NCBI RefSeq assembly: GCF_035818475.1
Contig: NZ_JAYMGV010000004.1
Span: 124,001 to 188,000 of the forward strand
Source of the DNA: Cognatitamlana sp035818475
Lineage (GTDB): Bacteria; Bacteroidota; Bacteroidia; Flavobacteriales; Flavobacteriaceae
Direction of reading: 5' to 3'
Length of the DNA: 64,000 nucleotides
Shown: positions 25,393-34,927 of the stretch, piece by piece
Numbering within the stretch: position 1 is the first letter of the stretch
Layout: every line of letters begins with the position of its first letter
The notes under the pieces: generated by a model
Seen by the model: only the letters and a program-made list of their open reading frames with translations
Told to the model about the DNA's origin: nothing
The model's database searches: none
Translations under genes and position numbers: made by a program

Positions 25393-27798
25393 TTAGAGTA
25401 TGTCCAATAATTTTTCTTCACCGGATTTCATTTCTAAATGAAATATTTGGCCTTTATAATGAACACTTGTTTTTCCACCACTCTGTGATAGAATTTTTAT
25501 AGTGGTCGCTTTACCATTTTCCCAGAATATATCAACTATAAAACCACCTCTGGCTTTTAATCCGGTGATATGGCCAGTTGGCCAGTCATGGGGTAATGCA
25601 GGTAAAATTTCAATACCATTATTATGTGATTGAAGTAGCATTTCAGCAATACCTGCGGTGGCTCCAAGGTTACCGTCTATTTGAAATATTTTAGGAGGGT
25701 GTAAATCTAATAAATTAAGAGCCACTTGCTTTGACAGCAAGCCATTTATACTTTCTAAACTTTTGTCTCCTTCCTGCAATCTGGCAAAAAAATTAACAAA
25801 CCATGCGCGGCTCCATCCTGTTTGCCCTCCGCCGGAAGCTAAACGTCTTTCTATTGTTTTTACAGCTGCTTCTTTTAACTCAGGCGTATCGTTAGTAATT
25901 TGATTGGATGGATATAATCCATAAAGATGGGAGATATGACGATGACCGGGCTCAACTTCTTCATAATCCTCGTACCATTCCATGATCGTACCATTTGCCC
26001 CGATCCTTGTTTTTGGTAATTTGGATAATGCGATGTTTAAATCTTTTGTAAGCCCCCCTGATATTTTTAATATGTTTTCTGCTTCAATTGAGGCTTTGAA
26101 TAAGTCTCTAATTATTTGGATGTCCATAGTGGCCGCTACAGTATTTCTGATGGCTTTACCTGTTGTTGGGTCTATATATGAATTTTCAGGAGAATAAGAT
26201 GGAGCTGTTACTAATTCTCCTTTTTCATTTTCTTTTAGAAAATCCAACACAAAACGGGAAGCACCTTTAAGCAGGGGGTAGGCCGTTTTCTCAAGATAGT
26301 TTTTGTCATTTGTAAATTCATAGTGCCTCCATAGGGTAAGCGTCATCCAGGATCCGGCAATAGGGTAAGAGTAGCCATTGTTTAACTGAGAGGATTTTGT
26401 TGAACCACTGGGGTTGGTTCTTCCGAAGATATTCGTTGAATGGTGAGCCATCCAGCCTTCCGAACCTATATATCTTTTGGCAGTTTCTTTTCCCCTGTCG
26501 GCTAGCATCGTCATGAAATCAGATAAAGGATCAATGGTTTCTGATAAATTGCAGAGATCAGCTGCCCAATAGTTCATTTGTAAATTAATGTTTAAATGAT
26601 AATCAGATTCCCATGCTGCCCACATGTCTTTGTTCCATATACCTTGTAGGTTTGCAGGTAATTTAGCCCTGAATGCCGAGCTATTCATCAGTAAATAGCG
26701 CCCATATTGAAAAAATACCTGAGTTAGGTAATTATCGTTGTTACCATTTGCTACTTGTTGTAAACGAAGGTTTGTCGGGATCGTATCTTTCGTTATATCA
26801 CTTATCTTAAATTGAACCCTTTTATACATACTGGAATGCTGATGGATATGTTCTTCTTTAGCTTGTTTATAAGGAACCTTTTTAGCAGCTTGTATTGCTG
26901 AATTTGTGATTTGACCGGGGGAGATACTACGGTCGTAATTAAAAAGGTTTATATTATAATCTGTAGCAGCGCTTAATATAATTGTAAATTCATTGGTATT
27001 GGATAACAACATGTTCTTGCCTTTAGTCGTAGTATTTTGATCATTACTAAGTCCAATTCTGGCATCAAATTTCATGTGTTTTCCACCTTTTCCCGACCCT
27101 CCTTTATTGTCGTCATAGGCATTAATATCATCAAAAATCTGTCCTTTAATATGTAATTGATTGTGTTCTGGAACCTGTTCAATATCTTTTTCCCGTTTAA
27201 AAGAGATTTCGGCATTTACAGGAGCATTATCCAGGCTTTTAAAATGATAATACAGAACATCATATTTTGAGGAAATGAATGACTCCCGCAGATAGCGATT
27301 ACCATTAATTTCATAGGTTACACTTGAAATACCACGGTTTAAATCTAAACTTCGCTTATAATTAGTGGCCTTAGTATTATGATCAAATGTTATAAATAAA
27401 TCCCCCAATGGCTGGTATGATCGTATAGATGTGGGTTCAACTACTAAATTTTGCATACCATATTTAAGAGCTTCTTCAAATTTACCTTCCAGGTTTAATC
27501 TTTGGAACTGTTCATAATGTATTTGAACATTTTCAGGATATGGGTTTTCTGGAGTACCAGCCCAAAGGCTTTCTTCATTGAGTTGTAAATGTTCTCTGTT
27601 TATATGGCCATGAATCATGGCCCCCAAACGACCGTTACCAATGGGCAGTGCTTCAAACCAGTCTTTGGCAGGCGTTTTATACCAAAGCCTTTCATCATTT
27701 GAAAGTGTAGAAACATTTTTATTTTGCGGCTTGCAGGAAAAAACGTATAGAACAAACAAAAGGAGATAGCCAACTTGTTTAGTATGCATAATATTCAA
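25393..27798 (-). CDS. GH95 alpha-L-fucosidase, lipoprotein
   Basis: 801 aa. The signal ends in 'LLFVLYVFSCKP' with a lipobox Cys. Family GH95 features are 'WFEALPIGNGRLGAMIHGHI' with 'LQLNEESLWAGTPENPYPEN' at the N-terminus, the catalytic region 'LNINLQMNYWAADLCNLSE' (Asn), 'GHRHISHLYGLYPSNQI', and the general acid/base region 'QIDGNLGATAGIAEMLLQSH' (Asp). Known GH95 enzymes mostly release alpha-1,2-linked L-fucose or sometimes L-galactose by inversion. It is divergent from the hydrolase at 27993 across a 195-nt spacer, and a GH29 fucosidase lies in the same cluster. A second Met three codons in is an alternative start. Confidence 0.93.
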   Translation of the reverse strand: MNIMHTKQVGYLLLFVLYVFSCKPQNKNVSTLSNDERLWYKTPAKDWFEALPIGNGRLGAMIHGHINREHLQLNEESLWAGTPENPYPENVQIHYEQFQRLNLEGKFEEALKYGMQNLVVEPTSIRSYQPLGDLFITFDHNTKATNYKRSLDLNRGISSVTYEINGNRYLRESFISSKYDVLYYHFKSLDNAPVNAEISFKREKDIEQVPEHNQLHIKGQIFDDINAYDDNKGGSGKGGKHMKFDARIGLSNDQNTTTKGKNMLLSNTNEFTIILSAATDYNINLFNYDRSISPGQITNSAIQAAKKVPYKQAKEEHIHQHSSMYKRVQFKISDITKDTIPTNLRLQQVANGNNDNYLTQVFFQYGRYLLMNSSAFRAKLPANLQGIWNKDMWAAWESDYHLNINLQMNYWAADLCNLSETIDPLSDFMTMLADRGKETAKRYIGSEGWMAHHSTNIFGRTNPSGSTKSSQLNNGYSYPIAGSWMTLTLWRHYEFTNDKNYLEKTAYPLLKGASRFVLDFLKENEKGELVTAPSYSPENSYIDPTTGKAIRNTVAATMDIQIIRDLFKASIEAENILKISGGLTKDLNIALSKLPKTRIGANGTIMEWYEDYEEVEPGHRHISHLYGLYPSNQITNDTPELKEAAVKTIERRLASGGGQTGWSRAWFVNFFARLQEGDKSLESINGLLSKQVALNLLDLHPPKIFQIDGNLGATAGIAEMLLQSHNNGIEILPALPHDWPTGHITGLKARGGFIVDIFWENGKATTIKILSQSGGKTSVHYKGQIFHLEMKSGEEKLLDIL

Positions 27799-27992
27799 TT
27801 TAGTATATACTTTATGGTCTAATTTAGACTTTTTAGGTTAAATATGGAGTAGATTACTATCACAAAGTTGATTGTTCTGTCATTAGTCATTAATTTATTG
27901 ATTACAATAGGTGGTATTGTCTTCTTTTTTTCATAGTTTTCTGTTCAATTAAGGCTAACTTCTTAAACAGGTAAAAACTATTGAAAACACTA

Positions 27993-30788
27993 ATGAATAA
28001 TAAGGGGCTTAAAATAATGATATGTCTTTTTTCCATATTAGGAGTAGGTTTAAGTGTTAATGCGCAAACAGCCAAGAATTTTTCGGAAATGGATATAGCA
28101 TTGGGGCAGCAAACTTATAGTGCTCCTATGTCAAATAAATCGGTTACAGGAGAGCCATTATCCATTGCGGGAGTATCTTATAAAAGCGGGGTAGGTGTAC
28201 ATTCCAAATCTGTCATTAAAATTAAAAATAACGGAGCCCGGGTTTTTACAGCCAAAGTAGGGATTAACGATTCAAAAACAGAGTATAGTGCTAAAACAAT
28301 TAAGACTATTCCTTTAACAGATGGAAAACGTATTTTTTATAATATAACTAAGACTAAAAAGCAATTTTTAGGTGTTGAAGGAGCTCATGGAAAAATAGAT
28401 AAAGGTAGTGTGATATTTAAAGTGCTTTACAAAGGGGAAGAGGTTTTTAATAGTGGAATCATGCGCCAGGGAGATAAAGCCAAGACAGTAAATTTAAAGC
28501 TTAGCGGAGGCATATTAGAACTAATAGTTGAAGATGCCGGTGATGGTTCCAGTGGAGACCATGCTGTTTGGGCAGATGCAAAGTTTGAATATTTTGAAAT
28601 AGAACCAATAGTAGTTCAGGGAGATTTTGAAGGAGCGCCTGTAGTCCAAAACCCTAAAATAAAAGAAAAGCTATCAGGACTAATGAATAACCTCCCAATA
28701 ATTAGTTTGCCTTTAAAAGAACCGGAAAATGATTGGTTAATTAATAACAAAGTATTTAAAGCTCGAGTTTATCAAATAGGTAATGGTAAAGATATTGTGA
28801 TATCCAATGGTTTAATAGCAAGAGTTTTTCGTTTGAACCCCAATTTAGCAACTATAGATTACATAAATCAAATGACTGGAGAAAGTTTGCTGAGAGCAGT
28901 TTCAAATGAAGGTGTATTGATGATAGATGGCAAAAACTATACCTTAGGAGGTTTAAGCAAACAGCCTGAATATGCCTATACCCTGATGAAATGGGTAGAT
29001 GAGCTGTCTGCTACACCCAATGCCTTTTTAATTGAAGATTTTGAAGTGAAGGCATTGACCGATAGACTCTCATGGAAACGCATGCGTTGGGCTTCCAACA
29101 ACAACATGCCTACAGGAAAAGAACTTGTGTTTACCTTGGGTAAAGATAATATTAAAGTAAAAGTGCACTATGCGCTTTACGATGGCATTCCTACGTTAAG
29201 CAAATGGATAGAAGTGATAAACACATCCGATGTCATGATCCAACTTAATAAATTTAAGTTGGAGCAATTGGCAATGGTAGAAGGGGAGAATTTAGTAGAT
29301 ACACCAAAACATTGGGAGAAACCCAATATTCATATAGAGACCGATTATGCTTTTGGGTCCATGCAACAAAAGACCTCAGATAAAACCACTTATTGGGAAA
29401 AAGACAAACGTTATACCTCGCAAACCAACTACCCCCTGAATTTAGAGTGTATGTTGGAGGTAAGACTACCGCTGGGGCCTGATACTGCAATTGACGTTGG
29501 GAAATCCTTAACCACGTTTAGAGTTTGGGAAACTCCTTTTGATAGTTTTAATAAAGAGCGAAAGGGATTGTTTAAAAGAAAACTATACCGTACCATATCA
29601 CCCTGGGCAACAGAAAACCCTATGTTTTTACATTTAACGTCTTCTGACCCTAAAGTTATCAAAAGCGCTGTAGATCAGTGTGCCGAAACAGGATACGAAA
29701 TGATTATTTTAAGTTTTGGCAGTGGCCTGAATATGGAAAACGAAAACGAAGCCTACTATGAAAAATATAAAGAATTAAGAGAATATGCCAATGCAAAAGG
29801 AGTTGAGTTAGGGGGATATTCGTTATTGTCTAGTCGTTGGATTAGTGAAGAAGTAGATGTCATTAACCCTAAAACAGGGAAACGGGGAGGAATGATTTTT
29901 GGCTCATCACCTTGTTTGAGTAGTGAATGGGGGTATGATTATTTTAGAAAAATTAAAACATTTTTTGCCAAAACCGGGATGCAGGTTTTTGAAAATGACG
30001 GTTCTTATCCAGGTAATGTATGTGCGTCAACAACACACGCCCATCATAATGGTTTGGAAGATTCTCAATGGAAACAATATGCACAAATTCAAGGCTTGTA
30101 TAAATGGATGCGTTCAGAAGGGATTTATATGAATATTCCTGATTTTTACATCAATTCAGGATCTAACAAAACAGGGATTGGCTATAGGGAAGTTAATTGG
30201 TCCTTGCCCAGAGATCGCCAATTAATTTTAGGGCGCCAAAATATGTATGATGGGTTATGGAACCATATACCAAGTATGACATGGACCTTTGTCCCTCTAA
30301 CACAATATCATGGAGGTGGAGCAGCAGCAACTATGGAGCCTTTAAAAGATCACCTGGTGGATTATGAAAATCATATGATGCAAAATTATGGATTTGGGGT
30401 ACAAGCTTGTTACAGAGGCCCTAGGTTATACGATAGCCCTGAAACAAAAAAACTAGTTATAAAAGTGGTGAAGTGGTATAAAAAATATCGCAATATATTG
30501 AATAGTGATATTATCCATTTAAAAAGGCCATCGGGAAAAGACTGGGATGGATTTTTACACACAAACCCAAATTTAAAAGAAAAAGGCCTGGCTATGCTTT
30601 TTAACCCAACAGATAAAGACATTGTTAGGGAGGTAAAGCTACCGTTGTATTATACCGGATTGACTAATACAGCATCTGTTAGAATAAAAGAAGAGGCTCC
30701 AAAAACATATAGTTTGGCAAGAGACTATACAATTAATATTAAAGTAACTATTCCGGCAAACTCCTATACCTGGTTAGTTATAGAATAA
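27993..30788 (+). CDS. Secreted NPCBM-domain glycoside hydrolase (alpha-galactosidase-like)
   Basis: About 931 aa from the ATG at 27993; a TTG four codons earlier is also possible. A Sec signal ends in 'LGVGLSVNAQ'. Residues about 30-210 form an NPCBM/NEW2 carbohydrate-binding domain ('YKSGVGVHSKSVIKIKNNGA', 'DAGDGSSGDHAVWADAKFEY'). The middle is a beta-sandwich of the kind that precedes clan GH-D barrels. The C-terminal barrel shows 'YEMIILSFGSGLNMENENEA', then 'MQVFENDGSYPGNVCASTTH', which places an Asp where such enzymes have a nucleophile. NPCBM is common on alpha-galactosidases, but I cannot assign a GH family with confidence. It leads a same-strand run with GH20 and GH29 enzymes. Confidence 0.65.
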   Translation: MNNKGLKIMICLFSILGVGLSVNAQTAKNFSEMDIALGQQTYSAPMSNKSVTGEPLSIAGVSYKSGVGVHSKSVIKIKNNGARVFTAKVGINDSKTEYSAKTIKTIPLTDGKRIFYNITKTKKQFLGVEGAHGKIDKGSVIFKVLYKGEEVFNSGIMRQGDKAKTVNLKLSGGILELIVEDAGDGSSGDHAVWADAKFEYFEIEPIVVQGDFEGAPVVQNPKIKEKLSGLMNNLPIISLPLKEPENDWLINNKVFKARVYQIGNGKDIVISNGLIARVFRLNPNLATIDYINQMTGESLLRAVSNEGVLMIDGKNYTLGGLSKQPEYAYTLMKWVDELSATPNAFLIEDFEVKALTDRLSWKRMRWASNNNMPTGKELVFTLGKDNIKVKVHYALYDGIPTLSKWIEVINTSDVMIQLNKFKLEQLAMVEGENLVDTPKHWEKPNIHIETDYAFGSMQQKTSDKTTYWEKDKRYTSQTNYPLNLECMLEVRLPLGPDTAIDVGKSLTTFRVWETPFDSFNKERKGLFKRKLYRTISPWATENPMFLHLTSSDPKVIKSAVDQCAETGYEMIILSFGSGLNMENENEAYYEKYKELREYANAKGVELGGYSLLSSRWISEEVDVINPKTGKRGGMIFGSSPCLSSEWGYDYFRKIKTFFAKTGMQVFENDGSYPGNVCASTTHAHHNGLEDSQWKQYAQIQGLYKWMRSEGIYMNIPDFYINSGSNKTGIGYREVNWSLPRDRQLILGRQNMYDGLWNHIPSMTWTFVPLTQYHGGGAAATMEPLKDHLVDYENHMMQNYGFGVQACYRGPRLYDSPETKKLVIKVVKWYKKYRNILNSDIIHLKRPSGKDWDGFLHTNPNLKEKGLAMLFNPTDKDIVREVKLPLYYTGLTNTASVRIKEEAPKTYSLARDYTINIKVTIPANSYTWLVIE

Positions 30789-30829
30789 AATTTAAAAATG
30801 TTAACACCTTAAATATAAATATCAGAAAA

Positions 30830-33136
30830 ATGATGAAAACTTCACATTACCTTTACCTCTGCGCCTTTTTAATATTTATGTCCTGCGGACAGAAAGAAAT
30901 TAAACAAGGTACTACCAATATTATTCCCAAACCAGCTGAACTAACCAGAGGTCAAGGCTACTTCGAAATCAACAAGAACACTACCGTTTCGGTAGAAGAC
31001 GGAGTACAGGCAAAAACAGTCAATTTATTTTTCAAAGAATTTGAAGCTGTATCCGGTTGGACACCACAGGTGAATGTAGGAGCTCATGGAGATATCACCT
31101 TTACTACAGATTCCAGTATGGAAGAAGAAGCTTATACACTTGATGTTACTACAACAAATATTGTAATTAAGGCAGCATCTGGAGCTGGTTTTTTCTATGC
31201 TTTACAAACTCTTAAGCAAATGTTACCCCCATCCTTTTACAGTGGCGAGTTACAAGCAAATGTGGTGTGGGGGGTACCTGCTGTAAACATTAAAGATAAG
31301 CCTGCCTTTGGATGGAGGGGTTATATGCTGGATGTATCCCGCCACTTTTTTGATGCCGAAAGCGTAAAAAACGTAATAGACTTTATGGCAGCACAAAAAC
31401 TCAACCGTTTTCATTGGCATTTGGCAGATGATCAGGGTTGGAGGTTGGAAATAAAAAGCTATCCTAAACTAACTGAAATAGGTGCATGGCGCATGGATTA
31501 CAATACTACTGATGAGAATATATCATTTTGGTTTGGACGCCCTAAGCAAAAACCAGGAGAAAAGCCCACTTATGGAGGCTTCTATACCCAGGAAGAGGTA
31601 AAAGACATTGTAGCCTATGCCAGGGAGCGCTTTATAGAAATCATTCCCGAAATAGATATGCCCGGACATGCACAAGCCACCATTGCGGCCTATCCTGAAA
31701 TAGGTTGTGTTAATGCGGAACCGTATGTGGCTACAGGAGGTGTAGTGAAAAACAATACATATAATCCCGGTAAAGAAGAGACGTTTGAATTTGCTGAAAA
31801 AATGCTCAATGAAGTTATGGATTTATTCCCTTATAAATATGTGCATATAGGAGGAGACGAATGTAACAAAAGTCAGTGGGGGGTTGACCCTGATGCACAA
31901 CGCAGAATCAAAGAAGAAGGGCTTAAGGATGTATATGAGTTACAGAGCTATTTTATCAAGCGCATTGAAAAAATCATTAATGCCAGGGGACGTGCTATGA
32001 TAGGCTGGGACGAAATTTTGGAAGGCGGACTAGCCCCTAATGCTACCGTAATGAGTTGGAGAGGGGAATCGGGAGGTATAAAATCAGCAAAGGCAGGCCA
32101 TGAAGTTATCATGACACCTAACAGTTATTGCTATATAGACTTGAAGCAAGGTCATGACGATTTAGAACCAAATCTCGGTTACGGACGATTATTACTCTCT
32201 AAATCCTACAGCTATCAGGTTATCCCAAAAGACCTTTCCGAAGAAGAAGGCAAACTCATTAAAGGTATTCAAGCCAATATGTGGACAGAATCTATAAGCG
32301 ATTGGAGTAAACTGACCTATATGACCTTCCCAAGGCTTTATGCTATTTCAGAAAGTGGTTGGACGGCCCATGAAAATAAAGATTGGAATGATTTTACAAA
32401 CCGGCTGGAAAGTCAATTTAAAAAGCTTGATGCTCAGAAAGTGCGTTATGCTGTGAGTGCATTTAGCCCATGGATAGACCACAAAAGCAAGGGGGAAGCA
32501 ATAGAAATTACCTTAAAAACAGAAGTAAACGGACTTGACATCCATTATACATTAGATGGCTCAGAACCTACAACGGCTTCAGCCAAGTATGATGGGCCTT
32601 TCACTGTTAGTGAAACCAAAACCGTAAAAGCACATGCCTTTAAAAATGGAGAGAAAGTGGGGTATTTGTCCGCTCTGGAATACCCGGTACACAAGGCAGC
32701 AGGGGTTACTGAAGGAAGCCTCGGCGTGGAACGACTTACTGATCTTAATTATGCAAGTATGAATAATGGTGATTCTAATTGGATGCAGTTTAACGCTGGA
32801 GCAGAGGTCGATATAGAATTTGATGAATTGACAGAGGTAAAAGAAGTAAAACTCAATGCGCTCCGGTGGACTATTTCCGGTGTGTATTTCCCTGAGGTAG
32901 TGGAAGTGTTCGGCTCAAAAGATGGTATGACTTTTACTAAACTAGGTGAACATGACCAAACAGAGGAGAGTCATATTCAAGGGCGCAATAAGCTAAAATA
33001 CACTATAACATTTAATCCAACAGAGATAAAGGTACTTCGTATAAAAGCTAAAGAAGTAAGTCCTATACCTGAATGGCATCATCAGGGAGGCAGAAAACAT
33101 GCCGTTATTAAGATTGATGAAATTGTAGTAAATTGA
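30830..33136 (+). CDS. GH20 beta-N-acetylhexosaminidase, lipoprotein
   Basis: 768 aa. The lipoprotein signal ends in 'FLIFMSCGQ'. Residues about 30-150 are the GH20b domain. The catalytic barrel (about 155-500) has 'RGYMLDVSRHFFDAESVKN', 'LNRFHWHLADDQGWRLEIKS' and the Asp-Glu pair in 'HIGGDECNKSQW', needed for substrate-assisted catalysis. Then come a chitobiase C-terminal-like region ('IHYTLDGSEPTTASAKYDGP') and a discoidin (F5/8 type C)-like domain to the end. It removes terminal GlcNAc or GalNAc, probably at the cell surface. With two fucosidases nearby, a fucosylated, N-acetylhexosamine-containing glycan is likely. Confidence 0.93.
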   Translation: MMKTSHYLYLCAFLIFMSCGQKEIKQGTTNIIPKPAELTRGQGYFEINKNTTVSVEDGVQAKTVNLFFKEFEAVSGWTPQVNVGAHGDITFTTDSSMEEEAYTLDVTTTNIVIKAASGAGFFYALQTLKQMLPPSFYSGELQANVVWGVPAVNIKDKPAFGWRGYMLDVSRHFFDAESVKNVIDFMAAQKLNRFHWHLADDQGWRLEIKSYPKLTEIGAWRMDYNTTDENISFWFGRPKQKPGEKPTYGGFYTQEEVKDIVAYARERFIEIIPEIDMPGHAQATIAAYPEIGCVNAEPYVATGGVVKNNTYNPGKEETFEFAEKMLNEVMDLFPYKYVHIGGDECNKSQWGVDPDAQRRIKEEGLKDVYELQSYFIKRIEKIINARGRAMIGWDEILEGGLAPNATVMSWRGESGGIKSAKAGHEVIMTPNSYCYIDLKQGHDDLEPNLGYGRLLLSKSYSYQVIPKDLSEEEGKLIKGIQANMWTESISDWSKLTYMTFPRLYAISESGWTAHENKDWNDFTNRLESQFKKLDAQKVRYAVSAFSPWIDHKSKGEAIEITLKTEVNGLDIHYTLDGSEPTTASAKYDGPFTVSETKTVKAHAFKNGEKVGYLSALEYPVHKAAGVTEGSLGVERLTDLNYASMNNGDSNWMQFNAGAEVDIEFDELTEVKEVKLNALRWTISGVYFPEVVEVFGSKDGMTFTKLGEHDQTEESHIQGRNKLKYTITFNPTEIKVLRIKAKEVSPIPEWHHQGGRKHAVIKIDEIVVN

Positions 33137-33251
33137 TAGCCAGGTAAAAGTGGTTATTATCGATTGGCATACCTCTCACAGGAACCCAATGACAATGGAG
33201 ATACCCCAAAAAGAAGTGTTGAAGCAGATAAAATATTCAATAATTAATTAT

Positions 33252-34730
33252 ATGAAAGGAAAAAAGATTAGAATGCCAATAATATTATTGATAATATTTG
33301 TTGGAGGAATTCACGTGAGTGCCCAACAATATGAGGCCAATTGGAAGTCATTGGACAAACGTCCGGTGGCAGATTGGTTTGAAGATGCTAAACTGGGAAT
33401 TTTTATCCATTGGGGGCCATATTCTGTACCGGCATGGTCACCTAAAGGTACCTACTCAGAGTGGTACCAGTTTTGGATGCAGAGTAGAAGTCTTTTCGGA
33501 AATGGAAACTTTAAAGGCGATGAAGTATGGCAATACCACAAAGAAACGTATGGGCCTCACTTTAGCTATTACAATTTTGGTGAGTTATTTAAGGCTGATT
33601 TATTTAATGCTGATGAATGGGCGGCATTATTTGAAGAGGCCGGAGCTAAGTATATTGTGCTTACCTCGAAGCACCATGATGGTTTTACACTTTGGCCAAA
33701 CGAGCAGGCCAACGATAGAGGTTTTGCTTGGAATAGTATTGAGGTTGGTTCCAAAAGAGACTTAGTAGGGGAACTTAATACAGCAGTAAAAAAGACCTCA
33801 GTAAAAATGGGATTATATTACTCCCTTTATGAATGGTACCATCCCTGGTGGAAAAAGGATAAAGCACGTTTTGTTGATGAACATATGCACCCACAATTTA
33901 AAGACCTTGTACAAAAATATGAGCCCCACCTTATCTGGAGTGATGGCGAATGGGACATGGAAGCCGAAAAGTGGAAATCAAAGGAATTACTTGCTTGGTT
34001 ATTTAATGAATCCAAGGTAAAAGATGACGTTGTGATTAACGACCGTTGGGGTAAAGGCGTCCGTTTTAATCACGGAGGCTATTACACTTCAGAATATGGT
34101 GGAGATAAAGTCTATAATAAACCTTGGGAAGAATGTCGTGGTATGGGTTTCTCATTTGGTTATAATCAAAACGAAGATGCCTATGATTATGCTAAACCTC
34201 GAACACTTGTATTAATGCTTGTAGATATTGTAAGTAATGGAGGTAACCTATTATTAGATATAGGGCCCGATAGCCGAGGAACTATTCCACCTATTATGCA
34301 ATTACGTCTTAAAGAATTAGGAGCATGGCTTAAAGTAAATGGAGAAGCCATCTACGGTACCCGGAAATGGAAACAGCCTGTACAATGGTCTGAAGGCGAT
34401 CAGAAGTTTGAAAAAACAACGCACTATTTGGGAAGTGATTATATTTTAAAACAAACCGTAAATCCGGAACCAGGTAAGGCTGTTAAAGAACTGTTTTTTA
34501 CAAAAAAAAGAAATGATATATATGCGATTGCCCCCAAATTTCCTAAAGGGCAGTTGATCATAAAAGATGTAAAGCCATCAAAAAATACTAAAGTAACCCT
34601 ATTAGGGCGTAAAGGCAATTTATCATACACATACAAAGGCAGTAAACTCATAGTCAGCATACCTTCATTGACGTATGATGAATTGCCTTGCCAACACGCA
34701 TGGAGCTTTAAAATATCAAATGTGGAGTAG
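33252..34730 (+). CDS. GH29 alpha-L-fucosidase, secreted
   Basis: About 492 aa from the ATG at 33252, where a clear Sec signal begins ('MPIILLIIFVGGIHVSAQ'). The frame extends upstream to 33150, but those 34 residues have no signal character. GH29 blocks are 'WFEDAKLGIFIHWGPYSVPA', 'TSKHHDGFTLWPNEQAN' and the nucleophile region 'HLIWSDGEWD' (Asp). Retaining enzyme that releases terminal alpha-L-fucose. It follows GH20 by 115 nt from the chosen start and ends the hydrolase run. Confidence 0.92.
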   Translation: MKGKKIRMPIILLIIFVGGIHVSAQQYEANWKSLDKRPVADWFEDAKLGIFIHWGPYSVPAWSPKGTYSEWYQFWMQSRSLFGNGNFKGDEVWQYHKETYGPHFSYYNFGELFKADLFNADEWAALFEEAGAKYIVLTSKHHDGFTLWPNEQANDRGFAWNSIEVGSKRDLVGELNTAVKKTSVKMGLYYSLYEWYHPWWKKDKARFVDEHMHPQFKDLVQKYEPHLIWSDGEWDMEAEKWKSKELLAWLFNESKVKDDVVINDRWGKGVRFNHGGYYTSEYGGDKVYNKPWEECRGMGFSFGYNQNEDAYDYAKPRTLVLMLVDIVSNGGNLLLDIGPDSRGTIPPIMQLRLKELGAWLKVNGEAIYGTRKWKQPVQWSEGDQKFEKTTHYLGSDYILKQTVNPEPGKAVKELFFTKKRNDIYAIAPKFPKGQLIIKDVKPSKNTKVTLLGRKGNLSYTYKGSKLIVSIPSLTYDELPCQHAWSFKISNVE

Positions 34731-34893
34731 TAAATTTAAAGACCATAAAAGGGTAAGTACAAAACCAAGAAAAGGGTGAAATTTAATTGTTAGTAGATGA
34801 TTTGAAGCAGCTATTCCCTTTTTAGCAGAGGTAGGTATTATTCATGTTATTGAACCTTTAGATGCATATAAATGCTTTCTTGCCAATATCTTG

Positions 34894-34901
34894 TATATTT
34901 G
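34894..34901 (+). promoter_or_regulatory. -7 box TATATTTG
   Basis: An exact match to the Bacteroidota TAnnTTTG box. It would start transcription about 20 nt before the TTG start at 34928, which supports that start. No good -33 box is seen. Confidence 0.45.
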
Positions 34902-34927
34902 GATTAGACACTTTATAGCTACTGACT

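Noticed and set aside
27799..27992. Regulatory repeats in the divergent GH95/NPCBM spacer
   Set aside because: TTAC words at 27854 and 27902 are 48 bp apart and differ from the 21-bp layout; likely chance.
33319..33765. 148-aa ORF on the plus strand
   Set aside because: Lies fully inside the GH29 gene in another frame and shows no domain or signal.
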